A DNA stretch of 64,000 nucleotides from Snuella sedimenti (GCF_016428595.1 NZ_JAELVQ010000011.1:62001-126000); one strand, 5' to 3'; positions 1 through 8,815 are shown, counted from the first letter of the stretch. Numbers and translations are program-made. The notes: a model not told the origin generated them from the sequence alone.

Positions 1-96
1 TACCGTACCAAAATGGTTACAAGCGATCGTCCCACAGATGTTTTTGCTGCTTTCGATGAAGTTTTAGATGTTTTTGCCAACTATCCGTTTGCGTGA
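1..96 (+). CDS. C-terminal end of an unidentified protein (5' end outside window)
   Basis: Frame 1 is open from the first base to a TGA at 94-96 and gives the last 31 residues of a protein, ending in VLDVFANYPFA. The piece is too short to assign to a family. It converges on the aspartoacylase-type gene on the other strand, with 53 bases between the two stop codons. The reading frame is supported only by its being open and by ordinary codon use. Confidence 0.5.
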   Translation, partial: YRTKMVTSDRPTDVFAAFDEVLDVFANYPFA

Positions 97-149
97 TACG
101 TTATTAAAAATACTTAACCCCGCTTTAATGTTAATTATCAGAACTTCTC

Positions 150-1346
150 TTAATTTTTATACCACCACGCTTTTTTATACATAGCTGTTTTAGCCACACG
201 CTCACGATTATTCAATTGTAAGTAATTACCTGTTATCTGCTTACTACGGTAACCTAATACATGGAAAATAGATTTTGCAAAAAACCTGGCAATATTGAGA
301 TTTACTTTTAAAATGCCTTCTTTTTTATCCAACCATGAAATACCTGGTAATAAAATAAGTAAGCCGTCCATTTTTAAACGCCTTAATAATGCAGATATGG
401 TTAAAAAAATAGGTTTAATACGCATAATTATAAAATAACCGTCAACGCCTTTATTTTGGTATAATGGCATAAAAATTTTGGCATTGTACTCAGACTTTAA
501 AACAACTCCATTGTTTACAGCCAATGCAGTTCCCTTTTTTATGTCCTGAAAGCTTTTAAAGCCATTATGCATTTTAAAATTATCTTTTGAATGTATGGAG
601 TGTAAATAAACTATTTCAAAAAAATCAAACGTCTTTTGTGCTTGATCTTCCAGTTGTTTGTAATAAATCGGAAATTTTGGTAATGCTTCCTCATTTAAAA
701 CACCTGAATACACCAAAGTTAAATAAACAAAGGCTATACTATTATTCACTGCATCGGCTGCATCATGTTGTCCAGACTCAAAACCCAAGGATACATATCC
801 CAACTGATTGATATAACTTAAAAGCGCTCCATTTAAATATTCTTCTATTCCTAGTACAATAGGGACTGGAAATTGTTTGGAAAATCGACGATTTATCAGG
901 GCATCATTAATAGTTATAAAAGGTAGGGTATCACTGGAAGTACTATGTAAATCGACAAAATAGAAGGAACCGCTATGGCTCTCTATAATAGAACTTAAAA
1001 GTTGTAATAAAGCCAATTGCTCTACCTCTTCGGTATTCAAAATAAACTTCTCTTTAGTCTTTTTTATTTGATCTTTGGTCCAAAGTCGGTTTAGGTCTTT
1101 ATCGTGAAATCTTATATGCGCTTGCAGCGCTTTTAAATTACCCGATATACCATAAACTTTTCCTCGAACCTGATTAGCATCTAACTTTTTAAAAACCTCA
1201 TTCAAAGCAAAAACACCAGAGGTCTCATTACCATGAACACCTCCAAAAAATACAACCGTAGGGCCGTTGGTTGTTCCTTTAACTTTTCCTAAGATACGTT
1301 CAACAGTTATTGTTTCAGCTAGTGCTTTATTGTGTACAGAGATCAT
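150..1346 (-). CDS. Succinylglutamate desuccinylase/aspartoacylase family zinc hydrolase
   Basis: Members of the AstE/AspA family (M14-like fold) hydrolyse N-acyl amino acids with one zinc ion. The zinc ligands are visible as H38 and E41 in GGVHGNETSG and H134 in FVDLHSTSSD. The substrate-binding Asn-Arg pair is in DKDLNRLW (N86, R87), and the likely catalytic Glu is E190 in LGFESGQHD. No signal peptide is seen, so it is probably cytoplasmic. The length of 398 residues is somewhat above the usual 320-350, the excess being C-terminal. Its ATG directly abuts the stop of the upstream GCS2-CBS gene (TAAATG), so the two are probably translationally coupled and act in one pathway. The substrate is unknown; family membership is clear, specificity is not. 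Confidence 0.85.
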   Translation of the reverse strand: MISVHNKALAETITVERILGKVKGTTNGPTVVFFGGVHGNETSGVFALNEVFKKLDANQVRGKVYGISGNLKALQAHIRFHDKDLNRLWTKDQIKKTKEKFILNTEEVEQLALLQLLSSIIESHSGSFYFVDLHSTSSDTLPFITINDALINRRFSKQFPVPIVLGIEEYLNGALLSYINQLGYVSLGFESGQHDAADAVNNSIAFVYLTLVYSGVLNEEALPKFPIYYKQLEDQAQKTFDFFEIVYLHSIHSKDNFKMHNGFKSFQDIKKGTALAVNNGVVLKSEYNAKIFMPLYQNKGVDGYFIIMRIKPIFLTISALLRRLKMDGLLILLPGISWLDKKEGILKVNLNIARFFAKSIFHVLGYRSKQITGNYLQLNNRERVAKTAMYKKAWWYKN

Positions 1347-3200
1347 TTAGTAAAAATCGTTTTTAGTGATTAGTCCTACCAACTTTTCATATTTAACTAC
1401 TGGAAGGCATCCTATTTTATGTTTTGTCATTATTTGTTTAGCAGCTTCAACAGACATGTACTCTCCTATTGTTATGATCTCTCTTTTCATGATTTTATCA
1501 ACCGCGTTAAATTGTTGCTTAGGTGTATCTAAATACAATTTAACATCGGTCCAGGTTAATAAGCCAACAAGGTTTCTATCACTATTGATAACAGGCATAT
1601 GATGAATGTTCTTCCATTTCATAATTTGTAAAACCAACTCAATACTGTCTTTTTTGTTGACCGAAAAAATATCTGAACTCATAATATGCTTTACAACACG
1701 TCGGTGGGTAATAGGTACCTCATCTGCTCTGTATAGCATATTCCAATTGGCAACTGGATGCCCTTTTTCTTGCTGTTCATAAAGCTTAGATGTAAGTATT
1801 TGCATGGCCTCATAGCGTTTATGGCTCTCCAATAAAGCTCTGTAATTTCTAATGATCCATTCCGATCCTGTTTGCTTCTGTACCCTATTTTTAATAACCT
1901 CCAGGTAAAACGCAGCATCACTAGACGAAACGCCCATATTTGACAATCCTTTGTAAGCCATAGGTAATAACTTCTCTAAGATTAAACGATGACTAGATAT
2001 GTACTTACCATCCCAATAAAATTGTGTTGCCATACCATAACGGGCAGCATTTATAAAATTGGTCTTAACATCTTTAAAATCCCATTTTTCATGAATATTA
2101 TTATATGCTTTGGGTTTTCCCATCATAACGCCTACCCAAAAGACCATGTTAGCAATTTCATCGGTGGTTGTTGGACCTGAGGGTATGTAACGGTTCTCTA
2201 TCCGTAAACTGGGTTTATTATCCAAAACTCCATAACAAACACGATTCCAGGGGTACACTGTCCCGTTATGAAGTTGTAAGGCTTTTAATTTTGGTATCTC
2301 ATTACGATTAAGCATATCCACACTATCCATAATAAAATGGGACGTTAAAAAACTTCGGAATCGTGAAATATTGTCTTTAAATATATCTGTTGTATTGCCT
2401 GTCTGCCAATCATTTCCAAAACTTACCCTTGATGGTTTTTCATTCAACAAATAGGTATGCGCCCGTGTGTCCATACTTTGCGCAAATAGTGCAATACGTG
2501 TTTCATTCCACAGTTCTTTTCCAAAAATTATGGGTGAATTAGCACAAATACCCAAAACCGGTCCTGAAATGGCCTGTGCCCAATTATACATATCAACAAA
2601 ATGCTTAGGAGAAACTTGTAAATGCATTTGAAAACTGGTATTACAGCCTTCGAGCATAACCGAATCGTGTAATATATTCAATTCGTCTACACCTTTTATA
2701 TGAATATCAAAACTTTGTTTTCTTGAACGTCTTAAAACTTCGTTTAAAACCTCATAACGAGCAGCATCGGTCATACTCGATTCATCCACATCATTAACCG
2801 ATAAGGACGGTAAAATGCCTGTTAAAATAAGTTTTATATTCTTTTTAGCTGCGGCTACTTTTGCTTTATTCAATAAACCATTCAACTGGCTATGCAATAC
2901 CGAAAAACAATTGTCTTTAAGTATAAGGGGATCCAAGTTAATTTCAAGCGCATACTTACTTATTTCTGTTACAAAATGTTTATCGTTAATATTTTTTAAA
3001 ACAGCGGCTGATTGATTGGCAGGTAAAAAATTATCATGTACTAAAAAGAATTCCTGTTCGGCTCCTATACGAATAGGCTCCTCCTCCATCATTTCCTTTT
3101 CGAGCATTAAATCCAACGCTTTAATGTCATTTAACAAATGATGAATATAATTAGAACGATCCCTTTTAGTTTTAAGTTTTGAAATATTTAAATCTCCCAT
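1347..3200 (-). CDS. GCS2-family carboxylate-amine ligase with C-terminal CBS-domain pair
   Basis: Residues about 38-430 look like the glutamate-cysteine ligase family 2 fold (PF04107 type), which joins a glutamate-type carboxylate to an amine using ATP. The start of the fold is IRIGAEQEFFLV, with acidic metal-binding residues. Residues about 500-617 hold two CBS motifs (HHMPVINSDRNLVGLLTW and IGCLPVVKYEKLVGLITK), which in other proteins bind adenosine nucleotides and regulate a partner domain. Stand-alone family members have about 370-450 residues, so the CBS part is a fused regulatory module. No signal peptide is present. It is the first gene of a leftward two-gene unit with the aspartoacylase-type hydrolase. 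Sharing a unit with a hydrolase of acyl-amino acids suggests paired synthesis and breakdown of a small amide; that is inference. Confidence 0.8.
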   Translation of the reverse strand: MGDLNISKLKTKRDRSNYIHHLLNDIKALDLMLEKEMMEEEPIRIGAEQEFFLVHDNFLPANQSAAVLKNINDKHFVTEISKYALEINLDPLILKDNCFSVLHSQLNGLLNKAKVAAAKKNIKLILTGILPSLSVNDVDESSMTDAARYEVLNEVLRRSRKQSFDIHIKGVDELNILHDSVMLEGCNTSFQMHLQVSPKHFVDMYNWAQAISGPVLGICANSPIIFGKELWNETRIALFAQSMDTRAHTYLLNEKPSRVSFGNDWQTGNTTDIFKDNISRFRSFLTSHFIMDSVDMLNRNEIPKLKALQLHNGTVYPWNRVCYGVLDNKPSLRIENRYIPSGPTTTDEIANMVFWVGVMMGKPKAYNNIHEKWDFKDVKTNFINAARYGMATQFYWDGKYISSHRLILEKLLPMAYKGLSNMGVSSSDAAFYLEVIKNRVQKQTGSEWIIRNYRALLESHKRYEAMQILTSKLYEQQEKGHPVANWNMLYRADEVPITHRRVVKHIMSSDIFSVNKKDSIELVLQIMKWKNIHHMPVINSDRNLVGLLTWTDVKLYLDTPKQQFNAVDKIMKREIITIGEYMSVEAAKQIMTKHKIGCLPVVKYEKLVGLITKNDFY

Positions 3201-3350
3201 AACTGTTAATTATTTAATACCTTTTCATACTATACTACCTTGAATTACTAGTTTACATTTTTAAACATATTAAATTACTACGATTCAACCTTTTAAAACA
3301 TGATTTTTATCATGATGATATATCTCTGACGCCGTGTGGATTGTTATTGC

Positions 3351-3358
3351 TATTTTTG
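3351..3358 (+). promoter_or_regulatory. Bacteroidota-type -7 box upstream of rnpA
   Basis: TATTTTTG matches the Bacteroidota sigma-factor -7 consensus TAnnTTTG exactly and lies 17 bases before the rnpA start codon. No clear TTG -33 element is seen at the expected distance. It would give a very short leader for rnpA. Confidence 0.5.
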
Positions 3359-3375
3359 TATAGATAAAACAACAT

Positions 3376-3753
3376 ATGACTGCAACCTATCCTAAAAAAG
3401 AGAAACTTAAAAGCAAAAAGCTTATTGAGCAATTATTTTCAGAAGGACAGTCAGTATCTGCGTATCCTCTACGTTTGGTCTATCTCCAAACTACTTTTAA
3501 TGATGGTACGCAATTTAAAACTGGTGTATCGGTAAGTAAACGCAACTTTAAAACTGCAGTAGACCGTAATAGGATAAAACGCTTGTTAAGAGAAGCCTAT
3601 CGACTGAACAAAGCTGTATATTTTAACAACATTACAACACACTATGCGTTTATGATTTTGTACATTGGTAAAGACAAACCAAGCTTTGCGCTTGTTGAAA
3701 CAAAAATGAAGCATTTGTTTGAAAAGTTATCGAACAAAGTCTTAGAAAAATAA
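3376..3753 (+). CDS. rnpA: Ribonuclease P protein component
   Basis: This is the protein subunit of RNase P, which assists the catalytic RNA in removing 5' leaders of tRNA precursors in the cytoplasm. The family signature with its basic RNR motif is clear (VDRNRIKRLLREAYR, about residues 62-76), after GVSVSKRNFKTAV. The length of 125 residues is normal. The ATG at 3376 lies just behind a good -7 box. It is followed after 11 bases by the S41 protease gene, so the two are probably cotranscribed. rpmH is not seen next to it, unlike the classical rpmH-rnpA arrangement. Confidence 0.95.
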   Translation: MTATYPKKEKLKSKKLIEQLFSEGQSVSAYPLRLVYLQTTFNDGTQFKTGVSVSKRNFKTAVDRNRIKRLLREAYRLNKAVYFNNITTHYAFMILYIGKDKPSFALVETKMKHLFEKLSNKVLEK

Positions 3754-3764
3754 ATACTACAGTG

Positions 3765-5399
3765 ATGAAGCATTTAATACAAAAGAAAATCTTAATACCT
3801 GTATTGGCCTTTACCCTCTTTTTTACGGGAACAGCTTTTAAAAACGATTTTTTTGAAATTGCCAAACAAATAGAAATCTTTACAACCTTGTTTAAAGAAC
3901 TCAACATGAACTATGTTGATGAAACCAATCCGGGAGATTTAATGGATACAGCCATTAAAAGCATGCTGGCAGATCTGGATCCATATACAAACTTTATGAA
4001 CGAACAGGATGTTGAAGCTGCTAGGATTAATAATACAGGTGATTATACTGGTATAGGAGCCAAAATAAAAACCTTAAAAGACAAACTGGTAATTATAGAA
4101 CCTTATAAAGACTATCCTGCTGATAAGGCGGGACTTAAAGCTGGAGACGAAATAATTAAAATTGGTAATATCCTTGTTGAGAACCACAAAGAAAATGCAG
4201 GCGACCTACTTAAAGGTGCCCCTGGTAGCACAGTAGAAGTAACTTACAAAAGACAAGATAAAACACAAACTACCAGTATAGAAAGGGCTGAAGTAGAAAT
4301 AAAGGCCGTTCCCCATTTTTCAATGATCGACCAAAAAACAGGTTATATAGTTTTAAGCAGATTTAACAACAAAGCATACTCCGAAACAAATTATGCCTTA
4401 AGAGATCTTAAAGCGCAGGGAGCCAATCGAATCATTCTGGATTTAAGAGGAAACCCCGGTGGTTTATTAAACGAAGCTATCCGTATTGTTAACTTATTTG
4501 TGCCCAAAGGACAATTAATAGTTACTACTAAATCTAAAGTAAAAAAATACAATAAAACCTACTACACCAAAGACGAACCTATAGATACCGAGATTCCTTT
4601 GGTAGTTTTAATTGATGGAGGTAGCGCCTCGGCTAGCGAAATTGTATCGGGCTCCTTACAGGATTTGGATCGTGCCGTTATTGTGGGTTCAAGAAGTTTT
4701 GGAAAAGGCTTGGTACAACGACCTAAACGATTAACCTACGGAACGCAATTAAAAATCACCATTTCCAGATATTATACACCTTCTGGACGCTGTATTCAAG
4801 CTTTAGATTATTGGCATAGGGATGAAAAAGGCCAGGCCATTCGTGTAAAACAAGAAAATTATAACACGTTTAAAACCAAAAATGGACGTAGTGTTTTTGA
4901 TGGTGGTGGTATTCTACCCGATGAAACTATAAATCCACAAAAGAATTCAGCTATTATAAACGCAATTGTTAATAATGATCTCATATTTAACTATGCAACC
5001 AATTATCATTACAAACATGACATAAAGGATATCAATAACTTTAAACTAACAGACGCTGATTTTAGAAATTTTAAGGCGTTTTTAAAATCCAATCATTTTT
5101 CATTTGAAACAGAAACAGAAAAAGCACTTCTAAAAGTAATGGAAACAGCTAAAAAAGAAGCGTTAAACGATAATATACAAACAGATTATAATACATTAAT
5201 AACGAATTTAGAAACATCTAAAACGCAAGTTCTTAACGAAAATAAAGATCATTTGTTGGAATTATTAACAGAAGAAATTGTAAAACGCTATGTATACAGA
5301 GAAGGTTTATATGAGTATTACAAAATACATGATGCAGGAATGAAAATAGCAGCAGGTATTTTAAAAAGTCCTGTTACCTACGCTAAGTATTTAAGATAA
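3765..5399 (+). CDS. S41-family C-terminal processing protease (CtpA/Prc type)
   Basis: This is an exported serine protease of the tail-specific family, working with a Ser-Lys dyad in the periplasm. An N-terminal hydrophobic segment (residues about 8-25) is the signal peptide or anchor. A PDZ domain follows (GIGAKIKTLKDKLVII to about residue 180), then the S41 domain with LRGNPGG, the catalytic Ser in GGSASASEIVSG and the Lys in RSFGKGLVQ. The C-terminal 130 residues form a helical tail seen in the longer family members. I chose the ATG at 3765 over an adjoining GTG at 3762, which would add one residue. It lies 11 bases behind rnpA. The substrate is unknown. Confidence 0.92.
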   Translation: MKHLIQKKILIPVLAFTLFFTGTAFKNDFFEIAKQIEIFTTLFKELNMNYVDETNPGDLMDTAIKSMLADLDPYTNFMNEQDVEAARINNTGDYTGIGAKIKTLKDKLVIIEPYKDYPADKAGLKAGDEIIKIGNILVENHKENAGDLLKGAPGSTVEVTYKRQDKTQTTSIERAEVEIKAVPHFSMIDQKTGYIVLSRFNNKAYSETNYALRDLKAQGANRIILDLRGNPGGLLNEAIRIVNLFVPKGQLIVTTKSKVKKYNKTYYTKDEPIDTEIPLVVLIDGGSASASEIVSGSLQDLDRAVIVGSRSFGKGLVQRPKRLTYGTQLKITISRYYTPSGRCIQALDYWHRDEKGQAIRVKQENYNTFKTKNGRSVFDGGGILPDETINPQKNSAIINAIVNNDLIFNYATNYHYKHDIKDINNFKLTDADFRNFKAFLKSNHFSFETETEKALLKVMETAKKEALNDNIQTDYNTLITNLETSKTQVLNENKDHLLELLTEEIVKRYVYREGLYEYYKIHDAGMKIAAGILKSPVTYAKYLR

Positions 5400-5464
5400 G
5401 ATTTTGTAAATTTATTTATATAATTAAATATAGTATATTTATAAACTTATTCCTTCATTTTAAT

Positions 5465-6325
5465 ATGAATAAGCTATTCACATTTATAATACTATTACTT
5501 TACGGTAGTATGGTTCATGCTCAAAATAATATAACGCATGACGTATATTTTGAGACCGATAAATATGATCTTATTCCTACCGAAGAAAACCGTTTACTTT
5601 TATTTATTTCCAGTTTAGCCGATGTCGACATTGAATCTGTAGCTATTTTTGGCTTTTGCGACGATGTTGGTGCTGCAAGCTATAACCTAAAACTTTCCAG
5701 GCAACGTGCTGAAGCCATTAAAACTATTTTTTCCAATCATGAAATAAGCGAATCTTTAATTACTAATGTTGATGGTAAGGGTGAAGTATTATTAAAAATA
5801 GTAAACGAAAAAAACATTTCGAAAATAAGAGGCTTAAACAGAAAAGTTGAAATTATTATAAACCCCAAGCCTCCTATCATAAAAAAAGTTGAAGAAGAAA
5901 CGCAACCTGTTGAAGAAAAAAAGAAGCCTACTGCCGAGGTTATAAAAGGAAAACTTAATGTAGGTGATAAAATTCGTTTTGAAAACATTTTATTTAAAAC
6001 AGGTTATAGCACCGTTACTCCTGAATCTAAAAAAATATTGGAAGACATAGCAAATTCCCTAGTAGAACGCAAAGATATTTATTTTACCATTCAGGGTCAT
6101 GTATGCTGTACGCAGTTTAGTAGGGATGCTGTAGACCGAAAAACAAAAAAGAGAAACCTCTCGGAAGCAAGAGCCAAATATGTATACGATTATCTTGCAA
6201 AAAAAGGTGTTAGTAAAAAACGTATGCGCTATTTAGGTATGCGTCGTAAATTTCCATTGGGTGGTGATCCTAAATACGACCGACGTGTTGAAATTGTGAT
6301 TACGTATGTAGATGAAAAAAATTAA
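5465..6325 (+). CDS. Secreted protein with two OmpA-like domains
   Basis: A signal peptide (LFTFIILLLYGSMVHAQ) precedes two domains of the OmpA C-terminal type, which bind peptidoglycan in other proteins. The first, residues about 24-132, begins HDVYFETDKYDLIPTEEN and contains FGFCDDVGAASYNLKLSRQR. After a charged Glu/Lys/Pro linker (about 135-160) comes the second, residues about 165-284, with FENILFKTGYSTVTPESKK, the degenerate IQGHVCCTQ segment, and a typical NLSEARAKYVYDYLAKKGV helix. There is no beta-barrel, so it is a periplasmic or lipid-free envelope protein rather than a porin. The stop codon overlaps that of the converging elaA gene by three bases. Confidence 0.85.
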   Translation: MNKLFTFIILLLYGSMVHAQNNITHDVYFETDKYDLIPTEENRLLLFISSLADVDIESVAIFGFCDDVGAASYNLKLSRQRAEAIKTIFSNHEISESLITNVDGKGEVLLKIVNEKNISKIRGLNRKVEIIINPKPPIIKKVEEETQPVEEKKKPTAEVIKGKLNVGDKIRFENILFKTGYSTVTPESKKILEDIANSLVERKDIYFTIQGHVCCTQFSRDAVDRKTKKRNLSEARAKYVYDYLAKKGVSKKRMRYLGMRRKFPLGGDPKYDRRVEIVITYVDEKN

Positions 6326-6765
6326 TCTTTTAGCATTGCAACATGTGGAATACCATCTTCTAAGTACTGCTCCCCTATAGTCTTAAATCCTAAATTACTA
6401 TAGAATTTTTTTAAATAAACTTGGGCTGAAATTTTAATTACAGTTGTATTAAAACAGTCATGAACGGCTTTTATAGATGCCTTCATAATATCGTAACCGT
6501 ATTTAAAATCACGTTCATTTTTAGCAACCACTACCCTGCCAATACTGGCTTCTTTAAAATAATCGCCTGCTTTAAAAATGCGTGTATACGCAATAAGTTT
6601 ATTGTTTTTAAAACCCAAAACGTGTAAAGCTTCTTCATCCTTTCCATCCAAATCTTGGTATACACAATCTTGCTCCACTACAAATACTTCGCTTCGTAAT
6701 TGTAATGTATCATATAATTCGTGAATACTTAATTCAGAAAACCTTTTAATTTTTATTGTTAACAT
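6322..6765 (-). CDS. elaA: ElaA-family GNAT N-acetyltransferase
   Basis: A small acetyl-CoA-dependent acyltransferase of the GNAT superfamily. It follows E. coli ElaA along its length: LQLRSEVFVVEQDCVYQDLD near residue 25, the acetyl-CoA loop region IGRVVVAKNERDFKYGYDIM, and the closing YLEDGIPHVAML. The length of 147 residues is normal. The physiological substrate of ElaA is not known. Its ATG shares one base with the stop codon of the upstream CDF exporter gene (TAATG), so translation is probably coupled. The 3' ends of elaA and the OmpA-like gene overlap. Confidence 0.9.
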   Translation of the reverse strand: MLTIKIKRFSELSIHELYDTLQLRSEVFVVEQDCVYQDLDGKDEEALHVLGFKNNKLIAYTRIFKAGDYFKEASIGRVVVAKNERDFKYGYDIMKASIKAVHDCFNTTVIKISAQVYLKKFYSNLGFKTIGEQYLEDGIPHVAMLKD

Positions 6766-7682
6766 TAGTCTTGAACAATAATTTCTTTGGGATCATTTTT
6801 ATTATACTCTGGTTGAATCGTAACATGGTTAATATTGAACTGTTTACTTAAAACCAATTCTATGTCCTCCAGTAATTTATTAAAATCTGTAATAGACAAA
6901 TCCTTATATAAATCTAAATGCGCTTCTAAATGCAACTCGTCATCACTTAAACTCCAAATATGCACATGATGCAATTTTTTAACTTTAGGTAAATTATTAA
7001 CAGCTCTTACAACATCTTTTATATTAATATGCTCTGGTGTAAACAACATGAGCACTTTAGTAGATGTTTTTAAAAGATCGTAACCTACCCAAATTAAATA
7101 TAGGGCAATTAAAAAAGTAAGCACGCTATCTACCCAAAAAATTTGGTAAAATTTCATTAATATCCCCCCAAAAAGAACAGCAATACTTGCCAACATATCT
7201 GTTAATAAGTGTAGATATGCCGATTTTATATTAATGTTGTTTTTAGAGTCTTTCTTTAATAATAAAACACTAAAACCATTAAAAACGATAGCTATTAAAG
7301 CTAACCAAATTACTAAATTGGAATCTATAACTTGTGGATGCTTAAAGCGTTCAATAGCTTCTTTTATTAAAATAATAGCGACAATTATTAAAGTAGATGC
7401 ATTAACAAAAGCTGCTAAAATTTCGGCTCGCTTGTATCCAAAAGTTCGGTTAACCGATGCTTTTTGTTTAGAAAGTTTAGATGCAACATAGCTTACTATT
7501 AATGAAAGAACATCGCTAAAGTTATGGAGCGCATCACTTAATAACGATAAACTTCCCGAAATTAAACCACCAACTACCTGGGCCACAGTAATCAATATAT
7601 TTAAAAGAATAGAAATCATAAGATTCTTATCCTTCATATTGTGATGATGACTATGGTTATGGGAATGGTGATTATGTGCCAT
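6765..7682 (-). CDS. Cation diffusion facilitator (CzcD/ZnT-like) metal exporter
   Basis: An inner-membrane antiporter that exports zinc or similar divalent metal ions in exchange for protons. The N-terminus is His-rich (10 His in residues 3-14), typical of zinc-handling members. Six hydrophobic segments follow. Transport-site motifs are HNFSD (H53, D57) in TM2 and HLLTD in TM5. The C-terminal cytoplasmic domain (from about residue 210) carries VKKLHHVHIWSLSDDELHLE. The length of 305 is normal. The gene sits between rpiB and elaA on the same strand, abutting rpiB directly and overlapping elaA by one base, so the three form an operon. Confidence 0.93.
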   Translation of the reverse strand: MAHNHHSHNHSHHHNMKDKNLMISILLNILITVAQVVGGLISGSLSLLSDALHNFSDVLSLIVSYVASKLSKQKASVNRTFGYKRAEILAAFVNASTLIIVAIILIKEAIERFKHPQVIDSNLVIWLALIAIVFNGFSVLLLKKDSKNNINIKSAYLHLLTDMLASIAVLFGGILMKFYQIFWVDSVLTFLIALYLIWVGYDLLKTSTKVLMLFTPEHINIKDVVRAVNNLPKVKKLHHVHIWSLSDDELHLEAHLDLYKDLSITDFNKLLEDIELVLSKQFNINHVTIQPEYNKNDPKEIIVQD

Positions 7683-8117
7683 TTAACAAGATAGCGGAAT
7701 TTTATCAATTCGTTTTTGATGGCGACCTCCTTCAAACTCCGTACTTAAAAAAGTATCTACCATTTCAATAACTTGTTGAATCGCTGTAAAACGTGCCGGA
7801 ATGCACAATACATTCGCATTATTATGGCTACGTGTTAGTTCTGTTATTTCTTTATTCCAACACAAGCCTGCTCTTACCTTTTGGTGCTTATTGGCAGTCA
7901 TCGCCACACCATTGGCACTACCACATATTAAGATTCCGTAATCTGCTTTATTTGTTTCAACATCATCAGCCACTGGATGTACAAAATCGGCATAATCTAC
8001 ACTATCATCACTATCGGTACCATAGTTATTAACAGTATAACCTTTAGCTTCTAAATGCTTTACAATTGCTAATTTATAATCCGTTCCAGCATGGTCGTTA
8101 CCTATTGAAATTTTCAT
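7683..8117 (-). CDS. rpiB: Ribose-5-phosphate isomerase B
   Basis: Interconverts ribose 5-phosphate and ribulose 5-phosphate in the pentose phosphate pathway (RpiB/LacAB family). The N-terminal MKISIGNDHAGTDYK binds the phosphate, and the catalytic Cys is in GILICGSANGVAMTANK. The frame is open to an ATG at 8165, but that would add 16 residues unlike the family and would overlap an exact -7 box at 8144-8151. The start at 8117 gives 144 residues, the family's usual size. It is the first gene of a leftward unit with the CDF exporter and elaA, and diverges from rnr across the candidate origin. Confidence 0.95.
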   Translation of the reverse strand: MKISIGNDHAGTDYKLAIVKHLEAKGYTVNNYGTDSDDSVDYADFVHPVADDVETNKADYGILICGSANGVAMTANKHQKVRAGLCWNKEITELTRSHNNANVLCIPARFTAIQQVIEMVDTFLSTEFEGGRHQKRIDKIPLSC

Positions 8118-8143
8118 CTTTTTATATGTTATTTTAGACTTTA

Positions 8144-8151
8144 CAAAGGTA
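8144..8151 (-). promoter_or_regulatory. -7 box of the rpiB promoter
   Basis: Read leftward the sequence is TACCTTTG, an exact TAnnTTTG. It lies 26 bases before the rpiB ATG at 8117, giving a leader of about 20 bases. It decides the rpiB start, since the longer frame would begin upstream of transcription. No convincing TTG -33 element was found. Confidence 0.55.
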
Positions 8152-8165
8152 CTAACTAAAATCAA

Positions 8166-8713
8166 TAATAAGTAATGTAGATTAGTATATTGATTACTTG
8201 TTAATAACTGTTGATTACTTTCTAAAAGTAAATCTATGATATTCCAATTATTTTTACAATCAAATATGTTAGCTATACTTCCAAAATTTTAAGTACTTTT
8301 TTTTAGTACTTTTTTTACAACTCAAAATAACAGATATAAACATGCATTTTTAAAATAGTTATTAGTAGTAAACAGAAATTTTACGTTGTTAACAACTGTT
8401 TATAGAAAATTAAAATGCATTTAAAATGAAGCTTTTAAAAAAATATAAGTTGTTAATTACCTATTAACAGACCGTAAAAAAACTATTATCAAAATAAAAC
8501 ATCAAAAAGTTATACCCGTTATTAACAGCCTATAATAACCATTATTTATTTTTTTAAATTTTAAAAAGAAACTATTAATAATATATATAATGTGGATAAC
8601 TACAATTTATATGTTAAAAGCTTGTAAAATGATAAATGTTAAATTTAAAAAGGATGTTAACAAACATTTACTATCATTTAACATATAAAAAATATGATTT
8701 AATATTTAAGTTG
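8166..8713. other. Candidate chromosomal replication origin (oriC)
   Basis: This gene-free region is extremely AT-rich and lies between the divergent rpiB and rnr. It holds a perfect DnaA box (TGTGGATAA, 8591-8599) and near matches with one to three changes: TGTTAATAA 8199-8207, TGTTGATTA 8209-8217, TGTTAACAA 8387-8395, TGTTAATTA 8451-8459, CTATTAACA 8461-8469, TTATTAACA 8519-8527 and TGTTAACAA 8655-8663. There is also a direct repeat of AGTACTTTTTTT (8292-8317) and a long A/T tract (8540-8590) beside the perfect box, a plausible unwinding element. No open frame of note was seen. dnaA itself is not in the window, so the assignment rests on the box cluster, base composition and the parS sites at 61.3 and 63.3 kb. 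Confidence 0.5.
8591..8599 (+). promoter_or_regulatory. Perfect DnaA box
   Basis: TGTGGATAA, the exact complement of TTATCCACA, is the only perfect match found in the rpiB-rnr interval. It borders a run of about 50 bases that is almost purely A/T. Confidence 0.7.
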
Positions 8714-8721
8714 TAGCTTTG
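8714..8721 (+). promoter_or_regulatory. -7 box of the rnr promoter
   Basis: TAGCTTTG matches TAnnTTTG exactly. It would start transcription near 8728 and leave a leader of about 88 bases before rnr that contains a hairpin. A TTG -33 element is not evident. Confidence 0.5.
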
Positions 8722-8773
8722 TAAAAAATAAATAGCGCATCCTTCTCCTAAAACAATGCTATTAAATAAATGA

Positions 8774-8794
8774 ATTTCCTGTATCTTAGGAAAT
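8774..8794 (+). promoter_or_regulatory. Hairpin in the rnr leader
   Basis: ATTTCCT and AGGAAAT form a perfect 7-bp stem with a 7-base loop, 21 bases before the rnr start codon. A short frame (ATG at 8793, eight codons) begins inside the 3' arm, and its TGA overlaps the rnr ATG. The position fits control of translation or message stability, but the function is inference. Confidence 0.35.
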
Positions 8795-8815
8795 GAAAAT
8801 GATTACAAAAATTAA

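Noticed and set aside
8118-8165. Longer rpiB start at 8165
   Set aside because: It would overlap the exact -7 box at 8144-8151 and add 16 residues not found in RpiB, whose N-terminus is normally MKI(S/A)IG.DHAG.
8166-8815. rpiB-rnr interval as a plasmid or phage attachment region
   Set aside because: No integrase, tRNA or direct repeat pair is seen; the box cluster is better explained by DnaA binding.
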